Below the pieces are notes generated by a model. That model made no database searches and was not told the origin of the DNA. It was given only the letters and a program-made list of their open reading frames with translations. DNA of 8,666 nucleotides from contig JAUUPT010000113.1 of assembly GCA_030843315.1 (NCBI GenBank), positions 1-8,666 of the forward strand, read 5' to 3'. Position 1 is the first letter of the stretch. Each line of letters begins with the position of its first letter. The stretch is from Bacteroidaceae bacterium. GTDB taxonomy: Bacteria; Bacteroidota; Bacteroidia; Bacteroidales; Bacteroidaceae. Shown in pieces: positions 6,454-8,666 of the stretch. A program made the translations under genes and the position numbers.

Positions 6454-7575
6454 TTAAATCTTCACCAATTCATAATCCATTGTCCCCAGTCCTATCTTCT
6501 CGGCGTGGCGCAGTCCGGCCAGCCAGTCGGTATCGGGGTGTATCAGGTGGAACTTGTCCTGACCGCACAGGTCATCGTGCTCGTGCTTGGCGGCCAGGCA
6601 GTTGTTGTTGTGCAGCACCGGTGCCTGAATCACCATATCCGCACAAGCCATGTCCAGCGCCACGGGGTCTGCCGATGCCAGTATTCCCAGGTCGGGTATG
6701 ATGGCGGCGTCGTTGTGGTTCCAGCAGTCGCACTCGGGCGAAACGTTCATGATGAAGCTGATATGGAAGTGGGGCTTGCCTTTCAGTACGGCAAGGCTGT
6801 ATTCCGCAATCTTGTAGTTCAGGCGTTCGGAGGTATCGTTATCACCCATCACGGCGCCTTCATATTGACAAAGGGCAACACATTGGCCGCACCCCACACA
6901 TTTATCGTAATCAATTTTCGCCTTGCGTCCGGCATCCAGATGCACGGCATCGTGGGCACAGTGTTTTACGCAGATATTACAGCCGATACAGTTCTCCGTA
7001 TCTATTTTGGGCTGCGAGGCAGAGTGCAGTTCCAGTTTTCCGCCCACGCTGGCGCAACCCATTCCGAGGTTCTTCAGCGCACCGCCGAAGCCCGCCTGTT
7101 CGTGGCCTTTGAAGTGGTTCATGCTGATTATGACGTCGGCGTCGGCAATGGCGGCGCCTATCTTGGGCGCTGCGCAGTATTCCCCGTTCAGGGGTATCTC
7201 GCGGTAGTCCGTGCCTTTCAGACCGTCGCCGATGATAACCTGGCACTGTGCCGATATGGGGTTGTATCCGTTTTCCATCGCGCTCTGCAAGTGGTCTACG
7301 GCGTTGGCGCGCCGACCGGAATACAGGGTGTTACAGTCCGTCAAGAAAGGTTTCGCACCGAGGCTGCGCAGCAGGTTTGCCATGCGCGCGGCATAGTTGG
7401 GACGGAGGTATGCCAGGTTTCCTGGTTCTCCGAAGTGAATCTTGATAGCGGTGAAGCTATCTTTAAGGGGTAGTTGTTCTATACCAGCCCGCTTTAGCAG
7501 GCGTTCCATCTTGTCCAGCAGGTTGGACGTAGGGGAGGTACGTAAATCTGAGTAATATACTTTTGCTTTTTCCAT
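6454..7575 (-). CDS. DUF362 protein with two [4Fe-4S] ferredoxin clusters, cytoplasmic
   Basis: This 373-residue DUF362 protein has a bacterial ferredoxin domain inserted in its middle. Clusters are C196/C199/C202/C206 (CIGCNICVKHC) and C226/C229/C232/C236 (CVGCGQCVALC). DUF362 elements flank the insert: FTAIKIHFGE (41-50) and MNHFKGHEQAGFGGALKNLG (152-171) before it, and GILASADPVALDMACAD (297-313) after it. More cysteines and histidines follow (C282, C284, H322, C326, H331, H333, C337) and could bind metal. It has no signal peptide, so it should be cytoplasmic, unlike the Tat-linked DUF362 protein encoded three genes on. An ATG 24 nt further upstream is possible, but the start at 7575 gives the family-like MEKAKVYYSD and lies 21 nt from a good -7 box. 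As first gene of the run, it may be the electron entry point. Its reaction is unknown. Confidence 0.94.
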   Translation of the reverse strand: MEKAKVYYSDLRTSPTSNLLDKMERLLKRAGIEQLPLKDSFTAIKIHFGEPGNLAYLRPNYAARMANLLRSLGAKPFLTDCNTLYSGRRANAVDHLQSAMENGYNPISAQCQVIIGDGLKGTDYREIPLNGEYCAAPKIGAAIADADVIISMNHFKGHEQAGFGGALKNLGMGCASVGGKLELHSASQPKIDTENCIGCNICVKHCAHDAVHLDAGRKAKIDYDKCVGCGQCVALCQYEGAVMGDNDTSERLNYKIAEYSLAVLKGKPHFHISFIMNVSPECDCWNHNDAAIIPDLGILASADPVALDMACADMVIQAPVLHNNNCLAAKHEHDDLCGQDKFHLIHPDTDWLAGLRHAEKIGLGTMDYELVKI

Positions 7576-7596
7576 GATTTGAATGATAGTCGTTTG

Positions 7597-7604
7597 CAAA
7601 AATA
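7597..7604 (-). promoter_or_regulatory. Putative Bacteroides -7 promoter box for the minus-strand operon
   Basis: On the minus strand this reads TATTTTTG, an exact match to the Bacteroides sigma-ABfr -7 consensus TAnnTTTG. It ends 21 nt before the ATG of the ferredoxin-DUF362 gene, implying a short leader of about 10-16 nt. No convincing TTTG -33 box is seen 19-21 nt upstream, which lowers confidence but is not unusual. Confidence 0.58.
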
Positions 7605-7639
7605 GTAGATTTATTCAATATTCATAGGCATACAGCTAA

Positions 7640-7665
7640 AAAAAGTAGGGAAATCCCTTCTTTTT
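7640..7665. promoter_or_regulatory. Dyad-symmetric candidate operator between divergent promoters
   Basis: AAAAAGtAGGGA and TCCCTtCTTTTT form 12-bp inverted arms with one internal mismatch around a 2-bp AA centre. The site lies midway between the two divergent -7 boxes, about 35 bp from one and 38 bp from the other. A 2-nt loop is too tight for a normal RNA hairpin, and the site is upstream of both predicted transcription starts, so a DNA-binding site for a dimeric regulator is more likely than a terminator. The regulator is unknown. Confidence 0.5.
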
Positions 7666-7703
7666 ATTAGGGTTAAACGCAGGTGCATCTCCATTATTCT
7701 GTC

Positions 7704-7711
7704 TACCTTTG
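7704..7711 (+). promoter_or_regulatory. Putative Bacteroides -7 promoter box for the lipoprotein gene
   Basis: TACCTTTG matches the Bacteroides -7 consensus TAnnTTTG exactly. It ends 24 nt before the chosen ATG at 7736. The region where a -33 TTTG would lie (near 7680-7685) reads CGCAGG, so that half is not supported. The leader that follows is A-rich (CAAACAATAAAACTAACTAAG), as is common before Bacteroides start codons. Confidence 0.6.
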
Positions 7712-7735
7712 TCGCAAACAATAAAACTAACTAAG

Positions 7736-8398
7736 ATGAAAGTAATCAGACAAACTATTATGGCACTGGTCATCGCAGCAAGTTGCGCCGGCTGTTCCAG
7801 TCTTTTCTACGATGCCAAGACGAGCGTACTGCAACAAATCCACAAGGGGATGAGTAAGCAGGAGGTAACCGAACTGCTGGGTGAACCCCAATATCGCCGT
7901 TTCGACCCGGAACTGGAAGAGTGGGAGTATTATAAAAACCTGTCATCCAGCGGATATACTACCGTTATCGTGACCTTTGAAGGAGATAAAGTCTATGCGC
8001 TCGATTCGTTCAGCGATCCCCGTCCGCCTGCTCCCCCGGTGGTTGTCACTTCACCGGATGTAACTGTCAGCACTCCCGGCAATCCTTCCCATTCTCACGG
8101 CAGAGGAATGCGTGCCGCCGATTTCCAGAAGTTATACAACGACGTGAAGTCCCGTCCTTTCACGGACGACAAGTTCCAGATGATGCGCGAGGCTTCTGTC
8201 AACAACCGCCTCAGTTGCGGCCAGTGTGCCACCTTGATGTCGCTCTTCACCTTCGACGACGACAGGATGAAGGTGCTGAAAATGTTCGCTCCCAACATCG
8301 TCGACCGCGAAAACTACGAAGAGGTACTCGATGTGCTTACTTCCCTTTTTAAGAAGGATGATGCGAAGAAGTTGCTGAAGGTAGGGGTGTATAAATAG
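7736..8398 (+). CDS. Lipoprotein with SmpA/BamE-like and DUF4476 domains
   Basis: This 220-residue predicted lipoprotein starts MKVIRQTIMALVIAASCAGC, a lipoprotein signal whose lipid-bearing cysteine is probably C20 (CAGC), with C17 as an alternative. An upstream ATG at 7709 lies inside the -7 box and would bury the signal, so 7736 is chosen. Residues about 30-92 (HKGMSKQEVTELLGEPQ, then WEYY and VIVTFEGDKVYALDSF) resemble the SmpA/OmlA/BamE fold of envelope proteins. A Pro/Val-rich linker (95-120) joins it to a DUF4476 domain at about 126-215, recognised by FTDDKFQMMREA, LFTFDDDRMKVLKMFAP and VDRENYEEVLDVL. A CGQC pair sits at 161-164. It should be anchored in the cell envelope; the role is unknown, possibly outer-membrane maintenance by analogy with BamE. 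It is transcribed divergently from the DUF362 operon and converges on the amidase gene. Confidence 0.88.
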   Translation: MKVIRQTIMALVIAASCAGCSSLFYDAKTSVLQQIHKGMSKQEVTELLGEPQYRRFDPELEEWEYYKNLSSSGYTTVIVTFEGDKVYALDSFSDPRPPAPPVVVTSPDVTVSTPGNPSHSHGRGMRAADFQKLYNDVKSRPFTDDKFQMMREASVNNRLSCGQCATLMSLFTFDDDRMKVLKMFAPNIVDRENYEEVLDVLTSLFKKDDAKKLLKVGVYK

Positions 8399-8433
8399 TG
8401 CAGCTTATAAAAACTAAAAAAACTATCTGAACT

Positions 8434-8666
8434 TTATAAATGCCCCGGATTCGGTGGCGGCGGTTCCGTCAGAATCGTCGCCGCATCGAAGCAGGGGCAT
8501 TGTTTGATCCATTCCTCCGGTTCTATCTCGCCGTTGTGATTCAAGTCGGGGCTGAGGTCGCGATGACCGCAGAGGCGGGCGTCGGGGTAATCCCTTAACA
8601 GGGTCATGACAAGGACACGGAGGGAATGCCGTTGAAAGGGGGTGCGGGTATCGGCGGGACGGCCGT
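8434..8666 (-). CDS. N-acetylmuramoyl-L-alanine amidase (amidase_2, T7-lysozyme type), C-terminal part
   Basis: Only the last 76 codons are present; the gene runs off the right edge, so its start and N-terminal zinc histidine are not visible. The frame reads DTRTPFQ, LLRDYPDARLCGHRDLSPDL, then EEWIKQCPCFDAATIL and a Pro-rich tail, ending in TAA at 8434-8436. This is the ending of small zinc amidases that cut the amide bond between MurNAc and the first L-alanine of peptidoglycan. The histidine of GHRD and the first cysteine of CPCFD fit two of the zinc ligands. Between them lies a DxNxNGxIxxxE loop that looks like an EF-hand calcium site. In Bacteroides such genes are common both in prophage-like islands and alone. 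It converges on the lipoprotein gene with a 35-nt gap; the T-rich minus strand beyond its stop (AGTTTTTTTAGTTTTT) has no clear stem. Confidence 0.9.
   Translation of the reverse strand, partial: GRPADTRTPFQRHSLRVLVMTLLRDYPDARLCGHRDLSPDLNHNGEIEPEEWIKQCPCFDAATILTEPPPPNPGHL

Noticed and set aside
6436..7473. A 345-codon open frame on the plus strand, opposite the ferredoxin-DUF362 gene
   Set aside because: It is antisense to a clear DUF362 gene with two ferredoxin clusters, and the translation has no family signature.
8399..8433. Shared terminator between the converging lipoprotein and amidase genes
   Set aside because: The gap is A/T-rich with T-runs on the minus strand, but I could not find a stable G/C-containing stem.

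Overview
The window looks like chromosomal DNA from a gut-type Bacteroides or close relative. Its proteins are typical of Bacteroidales: a DUF4476 lipoprotein, an intracellular GH13 amylase, and a phage-type amidase with the HRD...CPCFD ending. Start codons lack strong Shine-Dalgarno sequences and often follow A-rich leaders. Two divergent promoters carry the Bacteroides -7 box TAnnTTTG. This assignment is inferred from family and motif content; no database search was run.

Layout. Seven genes lie head to tail on the minus strand, read from 7575 down to 144: a cytoplasmic DUF362 protein with two ferredoxin clusters, an ECF-type S component, a short phosphoribosyltransferase, a Tat-exported DUF362 protein, a NapH-NapG-like polyferredoxin fusion, a patatin-like lipase and a GH13 alpha-amylase-family enzyme. 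The first five are close together (gaps of 65, 15, 32 and 21 nt) and probably form one transcription unit. A long hairpin of 9-bp reiterations lies between the polyferredoxin and patatin genes. A 21-bp tandem repeat lies between the patatin and GH13 genes, and an intrinsic terminator at 92-121 closes the cluster. To the right, a DUF4476 lipoprotein is transcribed divergently from 7736. The end of an N-acetylmuramoyl-L-alanine amidase gene faces it from the right edge.

How the genes may work together. The notable unit is the redox set at 2934-7575. It has two DUF362 proteins, one cytoplasmic with its own [4Fe-4S] clusters and one with a twin-arginine signal and no clusters. The second is followed by a membrane protein with four transmembrane segments, two cytoplasmic-type ferredoxin clusters, an internal Tat-like signal and four more clusters. 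This suggests electron transfer across the inner membrane to an exported DUF362 protein. Between the two DUF362 genes lie a lone S component and a PRPP-binding transferase, which suggests uptake and phosphoribosylation of a small base-like compound. Whether the two halves share a pathway is inference; I know of no described system with this exact set. The patatin and GH13 genes may be a separate unit.
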